Below, piece after piece: positions 1 to 7,897 of a DNA stretch of 64,000 nucleotides. Position 1 is the stretch's first letter. Each line of letters opens with the position of its first letter. The stretch comes from Elizabethkingia miricola (GTDB lineage Bacteria; Bacteroidota; Bacteroidia; Flavobacteriales; Weeksellaceae). Under the pieces are notes generated by a model that was given only the letters and a program-made list of their open reading frames with translations, was not told the DNA's origin and searched no databases. The DNA lies in assembly GCF_001675285.1 (NCBI RefSeq), contig NZ_LSGQ01000030.1, positions 674,867 through 738,866 of the forward strand. The letters are read 5' to 3'. Position numbers and translations under genes: made by a program.

Positions 1-277
1 CCTGGAAGATTTGTGTCCATGTCTTAGTATTCCATGCATCCAGCATGCTTACCAGTTCGTAGAGCTGTTTATCCTGTTCACTGGATGGCTGGCGTTGTTC
101 TGTACGTACAGGAGTTGCAGAGCCTCCGGAATTAAGTATAGCAGAAGGATCTCCGCCCAGGAAGAATATAATAGCGGCAATGATCAGAGTGCCTAAGCCA
201 CCGCCAACCATCATTCCGCCACCACCCATACCGCGGCGGTCTTCTACATTTCCTCCTCTTTCGTCAGTCCATTTCAT
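1..277 (-). CDS. ypfJ: Neutral zinc metallopeptidase (YpfJ family), 5'-terminal part only
   Basis: Only the first 92 codons lie in the window; the gene continues past the left edge. The ATG is at 277. The N-terminus begins MKWTDERGGNVEDRRG, followed by a glycine- and methionine-rich stretch (residues 17-28), one membrane anchor (about 29-43), and a linker ending LVSMLDAWNTKTWTQIF. This start is characteristic of the YpfJ/neutral zinc metallopeptidase family, membrane-anchored proteins whose HExxH catalytic domain would lie outside the window, so the active site cannot be checked. It reads in the same direction as the LtaS-like gene upstream with a 35-base gap, so the two may be cotranscribed. 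The physiological substrate of the family is not established. Confidence 0.85.
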   Translation of the reverse strand, partial: MKWTDERGGNVEDRRGMGGGGMMVGGGLGTLIIAAIIFFLGGDPSAILNSGGSATPVRTEQRQPSSEQDKQLYELVSMLDAWNTKTWTQIFQ

Positions 278-312
278 TTTTTATTGTTTTTTGTGATGTT
301 AAAAGTACAAAA

Positions 313-2394
313 TTATCTGTTCAGTTTATTTTCCTTCAGCCATTTGGAAACCGTTTCATAAGTAGCAATCGTTTCATCTACAAATGGTTGCTTTGGCTGT
401 TTTACCGGTATTTCCTCATAATAAATATTAAACTCGGGCGGCAGGTCTGAAGGTTTTTGTTGTAACTGGTATTGTTTTACTTTTCTGGTTGGAGAGATAA
501 TGGTTAAATAATTATCCTTTATGTAGCCCAGATCCTGATAAGTTGCTACATAAGCTCTCGGTATATAAGCCGGTTTCAGAACATCCTGTCCCAGGAATTT
601 TGAAGTATAATTGAAATTTAAAAGCCCAAATACAGTTGGCATTAAATCGATTTGTGACATTAGTTTACCAAATTGCTGAGGTTGTACAGATCCATCCGGA
701 ACGTAAACCATAGCAGGAATACGGTATTTATCCATTGGAAGCTCTGTTTTACCTGCACTGGATGCACAGTGATCGGCGACAATAACAAAGACTGTATTGT
801 TATACCAGGATTGCTTTTTAGCCATCTCGAAAAACTTTCGGAGAGAGTAATCGGTATATTTAACACCTCCATCACGGGATTTTGCTGTTCCCGGAATATC
901 AATTCTACCATCAGGATAGGTAAACGGACGGTGATTACTTACTGTCATCCAGTGATTAAAGAAAGGTTTTCCTGTCTGGGCTTCCTGATTCATTACCTGA
1001 ATAGCTTTCTTAGCCATATCTTCATCTGCAACACCCCAAACATTGGCAAAGCTTATTTCTTCTGGTTTAAAGTTGTTTCTGTCGACAATATCATAGCCAT
1101 TTCCTTTGAAGAAATCTTCCATATTATCGAAATAGCTATAGCCACCATATAGGAATTTCACATTGTAGCCTTTGGATTTGAAAAGGCTTCCCGTGGAAAA
1201 TTTATTTTTATTATTTTCTCTTTTTACAATACTTTCTCCGGCAGTTGGAGGAATGTTCAGTGTAAGTGCCTCTAACCCGCGAACTGTTCTGTTACCTGTA
1301 GCGTAGAGATTGGTAAACATTAAACTTTTGTTAGCCAGACTATCCAGGAAAGGGGTGATCTTATCCTTATTTCCGTAATGCTGCATAAAATCTGCTGAAA
1401 GACTTTCTATGGAAATCAAAACCACATTCTTATGCTGTTCTGTAGAATCACTATTAATAGGCCTTGGCATAGTTGGCGGAACAAACTGTGACAGGTATAG
1501 TTTTTCCGCTTTATTTTCGGCCAATGTCGGATAGAATTTAAAGTAATCCAGTTCACTATGCGTAAATGCATAATAGAATTTATATAATCCGTTAGACTGA
1601 ATCTCTTCGGCAAAATTATTGTCGTCTCTTATTTTCTGAAATGGCGCTATTAAAAAATAACAACCTGTTGCCAATACCAGATAAGAGAATAATAGAACAA
1701 GTTTTTGTTTAAAAGAGGGAAGTTCAACAAGGTTATCTTTTGTCTTTTTATAAAAAAACCAGCTAATAATAAGAGTTACGGCAATAATTACTGAGAATAG
1801 CGGAACAATAGGGTAGGATTCCATAATGTTACCAATTACTTCATTGGTGTAGATAAGATAGTCTACAGCAATAAAGTTATAGCGTACCCCGAACTCATTC
1901 CAAAAGAAATATTCACTAACTGCATTGAAAATAATAAGCAATACATATAGGAAAATTGTAAAGAAATACAGAATATTTCTGATCGCAAATCTCTTTCTGG
2001 GAAGGAAAAGCATTAAGGCAAATAATAGTGTCTTGATACCTAAAAAAGCCAATACAATCTCCGAGACAGAACCCCCATACTGCTTAAAAATATTGTTGGG
2101 ATAAAAAGCCACATATAATATTGCCAGAACAAAAATGGCAAGAATTATCTTTCCCCAGGGTTTGTCGTATTTAGCATTTGAAAGGAAAAGCGTATAAAGA
2201 ACGAATAGCGAGCTGGCGAGGACAAATATAAAAAAGTCATTAACCAAACCTATAGACAACACTTTAGTACATTCCCAAATACTAAAATTACTCGTTGTAA
2301 TAGGATGGAAAATAAAAACGAATCTTAAAATAAAAGACACCAGAATATACAATGCCCCAAGACAGAAAAATGGCTGTAACCTTTTTAGATACAT
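313..2394 (-). CDS. LtaS-like sulfatase-fold membrane phosphotransferase
   Basis: A 693-residue protein with about seven hydrophobic segments in residues 1-260, then an extracytoplasmic sulfatase/alkaline-phosphatase-fold domain (about 320-640). Within the domain, ISIESLS carries the first metal ligand (E330), GNRTVRG supplies the probable nucleophile (T370), and VADHC holds D541 and H542 of the metal site. This order matches lipoteichoic acid synthase and OpgB-type phosphoglycerol or phosphoethanolamine transferases. A Gram-negative flavobacterium makes no lipoteichoic acid, so the acceptor is probably a periplasmic glycan or lipid; the true substrate is unknown. The gene follows a lipoprotein gene from which it is separated by a terminator-like hairpin, and precedes the ypfJ-type gene. 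Confidence 0.85.
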   Translation of the reverse strand: MYLKRLQPFFCLGALYILVSFILRFVFIFHPITTSNFSIWECTKVLSIGLVNDFFIFVLASSLFVLYTLFLSNAKYDKPWGKIILAIFVLAILYVAFYPNNIFKQYGGSVSEIVLAFLGIKTLLFALMLFLPRKRFAIRNILYFFTIFLYVLLIIFNAVSEYFFWNEFGVRYNFIAVDYLIYTNEVIGNIMESYPIVPLFSVIIAVTLIISWFFYKKTKDNLVELPSFKQKLVLLFSYLVLATGCYFLIAPFQKIRDDNNFAEEIQSNGLYKFYYAFTHSELDYFKFYPTLAENKAEKLYLSQFVPPTMPRPINSDSTEQHKNVVLISIESLSADFMQHYGNKDKITPFLDSLANKSLMFTNLYATGNRTVRGLEALTLNIPPTAGESIVKRENNKNKFSTGSLFKSKGYNVKFLYGGYSYFDNMEDFFKGNGYDIVDRNNFKPEEISFANVWGVADEDMAKKAIQVMNQEAQTGKPFFNHWMTVSNHRPFTYPDGRIDIPGTAKSRDGGVKYTDYSLRKFFEMAKKQSWYNNTVFVIVADHCASSAGKTELPMDKYRIPAMVYVPDGSVQPQQFGKLMSQIDLMPTVFGLLNFNYTSKFLGQDVLKPAYIPRAYVATYQDLGYIKDNYLTIISPTRKVKQYQLQQKPSDLPPEFNIYYEEIPVKQPKQPFVDETIATYETVSKWLKENKLNR

Positions 2395-2428
2395 GAAATA
2401 GTTTTATATCCCAAAATTAGACAAAAAA

Positions 2429-2449
2429 AGGAACATTTTGAATGTTCCT
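2429..2449 (-). terminator. Rho-independent terminator after the 127-residue lipoprotein gene
   Basis: A 9-bp stem (2429-2437 with 2441-2449) with a 3-base loop. Read on the minus strand it is followed by a run of T. It lies 15 bases beyond the stop at 2464 and upstream of the LtaS-like start at 2394. Confidence 0.75.
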
Positions 2450-2463
2450 CGCAGATATACTGC

Positions 2464-2847
2464 TTATTTTAATGTAAATTTCACGGGTTTGAAATATTCT
2501 GTATAATTTACTTTGTAAATAACACCATTTTCCTGTGATGTTCCCTGTGGTCTGTAACCATGTATTTTTCTGGTTTCGGCAATGACATTAATGTGGTAAG
2601 TATTGTCTTTTTTATCGGATTGATTTATTTCTTTTCTGATTCGGTTAATCACCACGGCAACAGGTTCCGCTCCGTTACCGGTAACATCGAAACTAACATT
2701 GTAACCTCTTTCTCCACTAATGTCGTACATTTTATAAGTTGCATTTTTTACTTCTTTAGTATCATTAGCAACATTATTCTTACAAGATTCACAAATGAAA
2801 AGTAAAGCGCCTAAAAAAAATAAGCTGTATATTAATCTCTTTTTCAT
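2464..2847 (-). CDS. Small lipoprotein of unknown function
   Basis: A 127-residue protein with an SPII signal: a hydrophobic stretch after MKKRLIYS and a cysteine near residue 22 (CESCKNN), so it is probably a membrane-anchored lipoprotein. The mature part (about 35-127) has no motif I recognise; alternating polar and hydrophobic residues suggest a small beta-rich domain. It is divergent from the first S41 peptidase gene with only 44 bases between the two starts, and has its own terminator downstream. No function is proposed. Confidence 0.75.
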   Translation of the reverse strand: MKKRLIYSLFFLGALLFICESCKNNVANDTKEVKNATYKMYDISGERGYNVSFDVTGNGAEPVAVVINRIRKEINQSDKKDNTYHINVIAETRKIHGYRPQGTSQENGVIYKVNYTEYFKPVKFTLK

Positions 2848-2891
2848 ACTTTTAATTTTGGATTTAAGATAAACAAATCTACCTGAAAAAT

Positions 2892-4364
2892 ATGAAATTT
2901 ATAAATAAATTATTGTTTGTTTCTGTTACCGGAGCTATGCTGCTTACTTCATGTAACCGAAATAATCCGGATCCTGTTGAACCTGAAAAGGCAAAAGAGG
3001 AGAATGATTTTGTTTGGAGAGGGCTTAATTCCTGGTATTATTGGCAGGAAAAAGTTCCAGAACTTGCCGACAGTTTTAAAAATTCAGCACAATATGTGAG
3101 TACCATCAATAGTAAAACCCCAGATGCTTTATTTTATAGTCTTCTTTACCAATATACTATAGTGGACAGGAATTCATGGATTATATCGGATATAGACAAA
3201 CAGTTGGCAAATTCTAATGGAGTATCTAAAAGTAACGGAATGGATTTTACAATTTATGCTAAAGTTCCGAACGGAGATACAAAAGTGGGTATTGTGAATT
3301 ATGTTGTTCCAAATTCTCCAGCTTATACAGCAGGAATTAAAAGGGGAGATGTTATTACAAGAGTTAACGGAGCTACTCTTAATAATTTTAATTACGGTCA
3401 GCTATTAAGCGATAGTTTTAGTGTTACTTTTGCGCAGAGTGCTAGTGGAGATCCTAGCTCTGGTGTAATAACAACTACCGGTGAAAAGCCTGCAATTACA
3501 CTTACAGCTGTGGATAATCTTGTAGAGCATGCTGTTGCTGCTCAACAGGTTTTTACTGAAGGAAATAAAAAGATTGGTTATTTAGTTTATAATGCCTTTC
3601 AAAGTAGTGATAGTGAGCTTGTTACAGTATTTGGGGATTTAAAAGGCCAGGGAGTTACAGATCTTATTTTGGACTTACGATATAACGGTGGTGGTTTTGT
3701 AAATACAGCAGCGGTACTTGGTGGTTTAATAACAGGACAGTTTTCACAATCTCCTCCTTTTGTATTTTTGGATTTTAATAAAAAGCAGGCTGCACAATGG
3801 AATGAAATAAAGCCACTAAGTTCTTATGGAAATAGTCTGAATCTGACAAATGTTTATGTCCTGACAAGCAGAGGAACAGCATCGGCAAGTGAATTGACAA
3901 TAGACTGTCTGCGTCGTTATATTAGTGTAATTACAGTAGGTGAGGAAACCTATGGTAAATTTGTAGGGTCTAATACGATTTATGATTCGCCATCAATGTA
4001 TTCTGAGGTAGGTAGAAACTTGTCTCATAACTGGGCATTACAGCCTATTACATTTGCATATTATAATAAGGATCGCGTTGCTCCTGTTTTAGGTCCTGGG
4101 GGAGGGTTACCGGCCCGATATCCGGTGCAACCTGCAGAATATTTCGGACAACTTAAAGAATTCGGAGACAGATCAGATGTCGCCCTAGACAGGGCCATAA
4201 AATTAATTACAGGAGAGCTCCAGCTACCTTCAGGCAGTGCAGTTGCTTCTACAAGAAGCCGTGGAGCTTACTCTCTTGCTTCCGGAGCTGATTCTTTTGT
4301 TGCCAGTAAAAGAACAATGACTCCTTTTGGTACTGATGTATATACCATACCTAAGCATAAATAA
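2892..4364 (+). CDS. S41-family peptidase lipoprotein (first of a tandem pair)
   Basis: A 490-residue C-terminal-processing-type serine protease. Residues 1-20 are an SPII signal with the lipid-modified cysteine at C21. A family N-terminal region (about 38-90) contains the motif NSWYYWQ. A PDZ-like segment follows (about 135-165, SPAYTAGIKRGD), then the S41 core. By alignment with Tsp/CtpA the nucleophile is S331 in GTASASE and the general base K356 in TYGK, the expected 25 residues apart. It should cleave proteins in the periplasm or at the outer membrane; the substrate is unknown. The next gene is a paralogue 32 bases downstream in the same orientation, so the two are probably one transcript. 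Confidence 0.88.
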   Translation: MKFINKLLFVSVTGAMLLTSCNRNNPDPVEPEKAKEENDFVWRGLNSWYYWQEKVPELADSFKNSAQYVSTINSKTPDALFYSLLYQYTIVDRNSWIISDIDKQLANSNGVSKSNGMDFTIYAKVPNGDTKVGIVNYVVPNSPAYTAGIKRGDVITRVNGATLNNFNYGQLLSDSFSVTFAQSASGDPSSGVITTTGEKPAITLTAVDNLVEHAVAAQQVFTEGNKKIGYLVYNAFQSSDSELVTVFGDLKGQGVTDLILDLRYNGGGFVNTAAVLGGLITGQFSQSPPFVFLDFNKKQAAQWNEIKPLSSYGNSLNLTNVYVLTSRGTASASELTIDCLRRYISVITVGEETYGKFVGSNTIYDSPSMYSEVGRNLSHNWALQPITFAYYNKDRVAPVLGPGGGLPARYPVQPAEYFGQLKEFGDRSDVALDRAIKLITGELQLPSGSAVASTRSRGAYSLASGADSFVASKRTMTPFGTDVYTIPKHK

Positions 4365-4396
4365 TATTACTAAACACGAATTATAACTTATTCTAT

Positions 4397-5965
4397 ATGA
4401 AAAATTTAAATAAACTATCCTTAGTCTCTCTAATAGGGTTATTATCCTTCACATCCTGTTCCAGAGATACTATTACAACCGATAATAATACAAATGGAGG
4501 TGGTACTACTGTGAGTGTAAAAGCTGAGAATGATTTTGTCTGGAAAGGATTAAATTCATGGTATTACTGGCAGAAAAATGTTCCTGTTCTCGCTGATAAC
4601 TTTAAAAATTCTACTGAGTATGCAAGTACTTTAAATGCAAAAACTCCGGATGCACTATTTTATAGTTTTTTATACCAATATAAAGTAGTAGATCGTTTTT
4701 CTTGGATTGAACAGAACGGAGTAATCCAAAGATCTGCAAGTATAAGAGCGGCTATTACTAAAACTACTGGTTTAGAATTTAATGCATGGTTAAAAAAACC
4801 TAATGATCAAAATCTTATAGGTATTGTTAATTATGTTGTTCCTGGTTCTTCGGCAGACCGAGAAGGTGTAAAGAGAGGAGATGCAATTCTGGAAGTTAAC
4901 GGATCTCCACTTACGGTAAATAACTACAGTGGCCTGTTTGCTGATTCATTTAGTGTTACTGTACAAAAAGTTAAAGGTTTGGATAGCAATTCAGATCCAA
5001 TAGCTGATGGAGATAAAAGAAAAGTTAATCTAACTTCGAGTGAAATAAACGACAATCCAGTAGCTTTTGATACTGTAATTAATTCTGGAGGGAAAAGGAT
5101 TGGTTATTTAGTATATAACGCATTTAAATCCGATTTTAACGGTGAGTTGAATGATGCCATTGGAAGAATGAAACAGGCTAATATTACAGACTTAGTATTA
5201 GATTTAAGATATAATGGAGGAGGCTCTGTAGAAACTGCTGTGGCTCTTGGGACAATGATTACGGGGAAAGTAGGTCAGCCTTACGTTATTGAACAGTATA
5301 ATGATAAGCACACAAAATATAGTGGACCGGAGCTTATGAAAAGTCAAGTACCTCTTTATAGTAAAACAGATTCTAGAGTTCAAATTAATCCGGGAGTTGA
5401 CATTAATACACTAGGGAATCTTAATAAAATCTGCATCCTTACAACTGGAGGAACTGCATCTGCCAGTGAATTAACTATTGATGCACTAAGACCTTATATG
5501 GAAGGGAAGGTTATTACTATTGGTGAGACTACTTACGGAAAGTTTGTTGGCTCTATTACATTATATGATTCACCAAGTACAGATTATATAAACCGTAATG
5601 CTAGTGATCTTAATAAATCACATAATTGGACTATGCAGCCAATTGTTTTTGCTTACTGGAATTCCAGGAATGATGCCCATCCTGCAATTACCGAAACTAA
5701 TAAAAATGGGGGTTTTGTTCCCAATATAAGAACCGCTCCGATAGAATATTTTGGAAATCTTAAAGAGTTTGGTAATACTTCTGATCCGGACTTAGCCAAA
5801 GCTATAGAACAAATTACCGGAATAAGTACAAAAGCGCAGCTATCTGCTTCAATAAAAAATAATAGTGTTTCTTCTTTTTCAGATTTAACCTTTTTTGGAA
5901 GCAGAAAGACACACACACCTTATGCTACAGATGCATATATAGACAATCCAAAAGTAAAAAAATAA
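4397..5965 (+). CDS. S41-family peptidase lipoprotein (second of a tandem pair)
   Basis: A 522-residue paralogue of the gene before it, with the same plan: SPII signal with C21, the NSWYYWQ region, a PDZ segment (SSADREGVKRGD), and the S41 core with S355 in GTASASE and K382 in TYGK. The serine-lysine spacing is 27 residues rather than 25 because of a two-residue insertion (MEGK). It has a longer, Asn/Thr/Gly-rich linker after the lipid cysteine and an insertion near residues 300-335. Both proteins end in a related tail containing a T-P-[FY]-x-T-D motif. A strong terminator follows immediately, so the pair forms a closed unit. Confidence 0.88.
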   Translation: MKNLNKLSLVSLIGLLSFTSCSRDTITTDNNTNGGGTTVSVKAENDFVWKGLNSWYYWQKNVPVLADNFKNSTEYASTLNAKTPDALFYSFLYQYKVVDRFSWIEQNGVIQRSASIRAAITKTTGLEFNAWLKKPNDQNLIGIVNYVVPGSSADREGVKRGDAILEVNGSPLTVNNYSGLFADSFSVTVQKVKGLDSNSDPIADGDKRKVNLTSSEINDNPVAFDTVINSGGKRIGYLVYNAFKSDFNGELNDAIGRMKQANITDLVLDLRYNGGGSVETAVALGTMITGKVGQPYVIEQYNDKHTKYSGPELMKSQVPLYSKTDSRVQINPGVDINTLGNLNKICILTTGGTASASELTIDALRPYMEGKVITIGETTYGKFVGSITLYDSPSTDYINRNASDLNKSHNWTMQPIVFAYWNSRNDAHPAITETNKNGGFVPNIRTAPIEYFGNLKEFGNTSDPDLAKAIEQITGISTKAQLSASIKNNSVSSFSDLTFFGSRKTHTPYATDAYIDNPKVKK

Positions 5966-5993
5966 AAAGGAGCCGAAAGGCTCCTTTTTATTT
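5965..5993 (+). terminator. Rho-independent terminator after the S41 pair
   Basis: A perfect 10-bp stem (5965-5974 with 5979-5988) closed by a GAAA tetraloop and followed by T-rich sequence. It begins inside the stop codon of the second S41 gene. Because ribH converges from the right, and the stem arms carry A and T runs, it can act for both strands. Confidence 0.9.
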
Positions 5994-6008
5994 TTATAGA
6001 GGCTGAGA

Positions 6009-6497
6009 TTATTTACCCAGGTTCTTTTTGAATTCAACCATTTCCATTGCTGTAACGGCAGCTTCAATACCTTTATTTCCTAATGCACCGCCACTTCTGG
6101 CAATAGACTGCTCTTTGTTATCATCTGTCAATAAACAAAAGATAGCGGGTGTATCTGTCATTAAATTGATATTGGTGATACCTTGGGTCACTCCGGAGCA
6201 TACGTAGTCAAAATGAGCCGTTTCTCCACGGATTACGCACCCAATAGCAATGACTGCATCATACTTCCCGGTTTTTGCAAGCTGCATAGAAGCATAGCTT
6301 AGCTCAAAAGCACCCGGAACAGGAAATACATGGATGTTATTTTCTTTTAGACCTTCCTTTTTCAGAGTTTCAATTGCTCCGTCACGAAGGTTATGAGTTA
6401 CAAAATCATTCCACTCAGAAAAAACAATGCCGATAATCATTTCATCGGCATTTGTTATATGGAGTGGCTTATAAGCTGAAAGATCAGTTGTTGCCAT
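6009..6497 (-). CDS. ribH: 6,7-dimethyl-8-ribityllumazine synthase
   Basis: A 162-residue lumazine synthase. It condenses 5-amino-6-ribitylamino-uracil with 3,4-dihydroxy-2-butanone 4-phosphate, the penultimate step of riboflavin synthesis, in the cytoplasm. Family signatures visible are the substrate-binding PGAFELS, the phosphate and ribityl site IGCVIRGETAHFDYV, and the C-terminal ARSGG followed by GNKGIEAA. Length is normal for the family. It follows the TPR protein gene by 3 bases in the same direction, so the two are probably cotranscribed; no other rib genes and no FMN riboswitch are seen here. Confidence 0.96.
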   Translation of the reverse strand: MATTDLSAYKPLHITNADEMIIGIVFSEWNDFVTHNLRDGAIETLKKEGLKENNIHVFPVPGAFELSYASMQLAKTGKYDAVIAIGCVIRGETAHFDYVCSGVTQGITNINLMTDTPAIFCLLTDDNKEQSIARSGGALGNKGIEAAVTAMEMVEFKKNLGK

Positions 6498-6500
6498 TTT

Positions 6501-7190
6501 TTAATAATATTTTACCATTTCAATATAAGCATCAGATGCTCCATTGTCATAATCTTTATATTTTTCTTCAATTGAAGAGAAGTATTTTTTAGCAGCATCG
6601 TTCTTTTTTAAAGATAAAGAAAGAAGACCAGCTTTTCTTGTAAAGTAGTATGATGTGTAGTCATCATCTGAAGCACTTACTGCTTTTTCAAACTGAGAAA
6701 TAGCATCGTCGCCTTTGTTAAGGTTAGCTAGACAATCTCCCATTACACCATATTTAAGAGCCATAAGAATTTTGTTGGAAGAGCTGAAATTATCCATCAT
6801 ATCATATGCTTTCTGGAAATTCCCTTTTTTAAATTCTAAAACTGCAGCATTGTAAGCAGCAAGCTTACCTACTTTAGTTCCGGAATATTCGTTATAAGTT
6901 CCAATAAATCCAGGATTAGCAGCAGACTTTCCACCAAGGGCTACGTCTTCTTTTCCTTGGCTTAGATTTTTTTGTGCAGCAAGGAATTCAGTTGTTGCCT
7001 CTTCATTTTTCGGACCTAATACAAATTGGTCATAAGCAAAGTAACCTAAGATACCAAGAAGGATAACACCTAGTGCAATCCCAATTTGCTTTGAGTATCT
7101 TTCAATGAATTTTTCAGAATTCAGATTTCTTTTGTCCAAATCTTCGAAAAACTCTACAGTTTCTTTTCCGCTGTTATTATTTTTAGTCAT
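6501..7190 (-). CDS. Membrane-anchored TPR protein (YfgM-like)
   Basis: A 229-residue protein with a charged cytoplasmic N-terminus (1-35), one transmembrane segment (about 36-55, IGIALGVILLGILGYFAY) and a periplasmic part made of TPR-like helical pairs (about 60-225). This resembles YfgM/AncA-type proteins that associate with the Sec translocon and periplasmic chaperones, but the similarity is architectural and the partner is unknown. It sits 3 bases before ribH in an arrangement common in flavobacteria. Between its start and apt there are 164 bases with no gene. Confidence 0.8.
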   Translation of the reverse strand: MTKNNNSGKETVEFFEDLDKRNLNSEKFIERYSKQIGIALGVILLGILGYFAYDQFVLGPKNEEATTEFLAAQKNLSQGKEDVALGGKSAANPGFIGTYNEYSGTKVGKLAAYNAAVLEFKKGNFQKAYDMMDNFSSSNKILMALKYGVMGDCLANLNKGDDAISQFEKAVSASDDDYTSYYFTRKAGLLSLSLKKNDAAKKYFSSIEEKYKDYDNGASDAYIEMVKYY

Positions 7191-7354
7191 TTTCTGATTT
7201 TAATGAATTGCAAATTTAATGTTTCTCTGTTGATATACAAATAATTCATTTGAGATTTAAAACCTTAAGTTAGAAATTCTTTTATGATACTTTATATTTT
7301 ATCAGGAAGCACTTTTTAAAGCTTCTAATTTTGTTATTAGTACTTTATATTTGG

Positions 7355-7891
7355 CTAGTATGAAAGGATTTTATAAACTTCAGCATTGAACGGGTGAAGT
7401 TTTTCTTCCCCATTTAGAAAATCCAGCCCAATTAAGAAACTGAACTGAGAAACTACTGCCCCTTGTTTTTCTACAAGCTTTGCTGCTGCTTCAGTCGTAC
7501 CACCTGTGGCAAGCAGATCATCATGGATAAGAACCCGTTGCCCGGCTTTTAGCTGATCAGCTTTCATTTCTATTTCAGAAGAACCATATTCCAGATCATA
7601 TTTTTGAGAAATAAAAGGTGGAGGTAATTTTCCTTTTTTCCGGATCAGAATAAAAGGAACTTCCAGTTTTACAGCCAAAGCAATTCCGAATAAAAAACCA
7701 CGACTTTCAATTCCGCATACAACATCTACTTTCCCACGACTGAAATTAGCTAAATCATCGATTACCTCCTCATAGAGTTTTGGATTTAGAAATACAGGTG
7801 TAATATCCTTGAACTGTATTCCCGGTTTCGGGAAGTCTGGAATATTTTCAATTGTTGCTTCTAGCTTTTGGATTAAGCTTTCAGATGCCAT
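7355..7891 (-). CDS. apt: Adenine phosphoribosyltransferase
   Basis: A 178-residue type I phosphoribosyltransferase that salvages adenine to AMP using PRPP. The PRPP-binding loop VLIHDDLLATGGTTEAA is intact, and the N-terminal IPDFPKPGIQFKDI and the ESRGFLFG segment are typical of Apt rather than Hpt or Xpt. Length is normal. It starts 6 bases after the lipoprotein gene ends, in the same direction, so it is likely cotranscribed with it. Confidence 0.96.
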   Translation of the reverse strand: MASESLIQKLEATIENIPDFPKPGIQFKDITPVFLNPKLYEEVIDDLANFSRGKVDVVCGIESRGFLFGIALAVKLEVPFILIRKKGKLPPPFISQKYDLEYGSSEIEMKADQLKAGQRVLIHDDLLATGGTTEAAAKLVEKQGAVVSQFSFLIGLDFLNGEEKLHPFNAEVYKILSY

Positions 7892-7897
7892 ATTATA

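Noticed and set aside
673..1152. A 159-codon plus-strand ORF opposite the LtaS-like gene
   Set aside because: It lies wholly inside the conserved catalytic domain of the minus-strand gene, has no recognisable motif, and its composition is that of an antisense frame.
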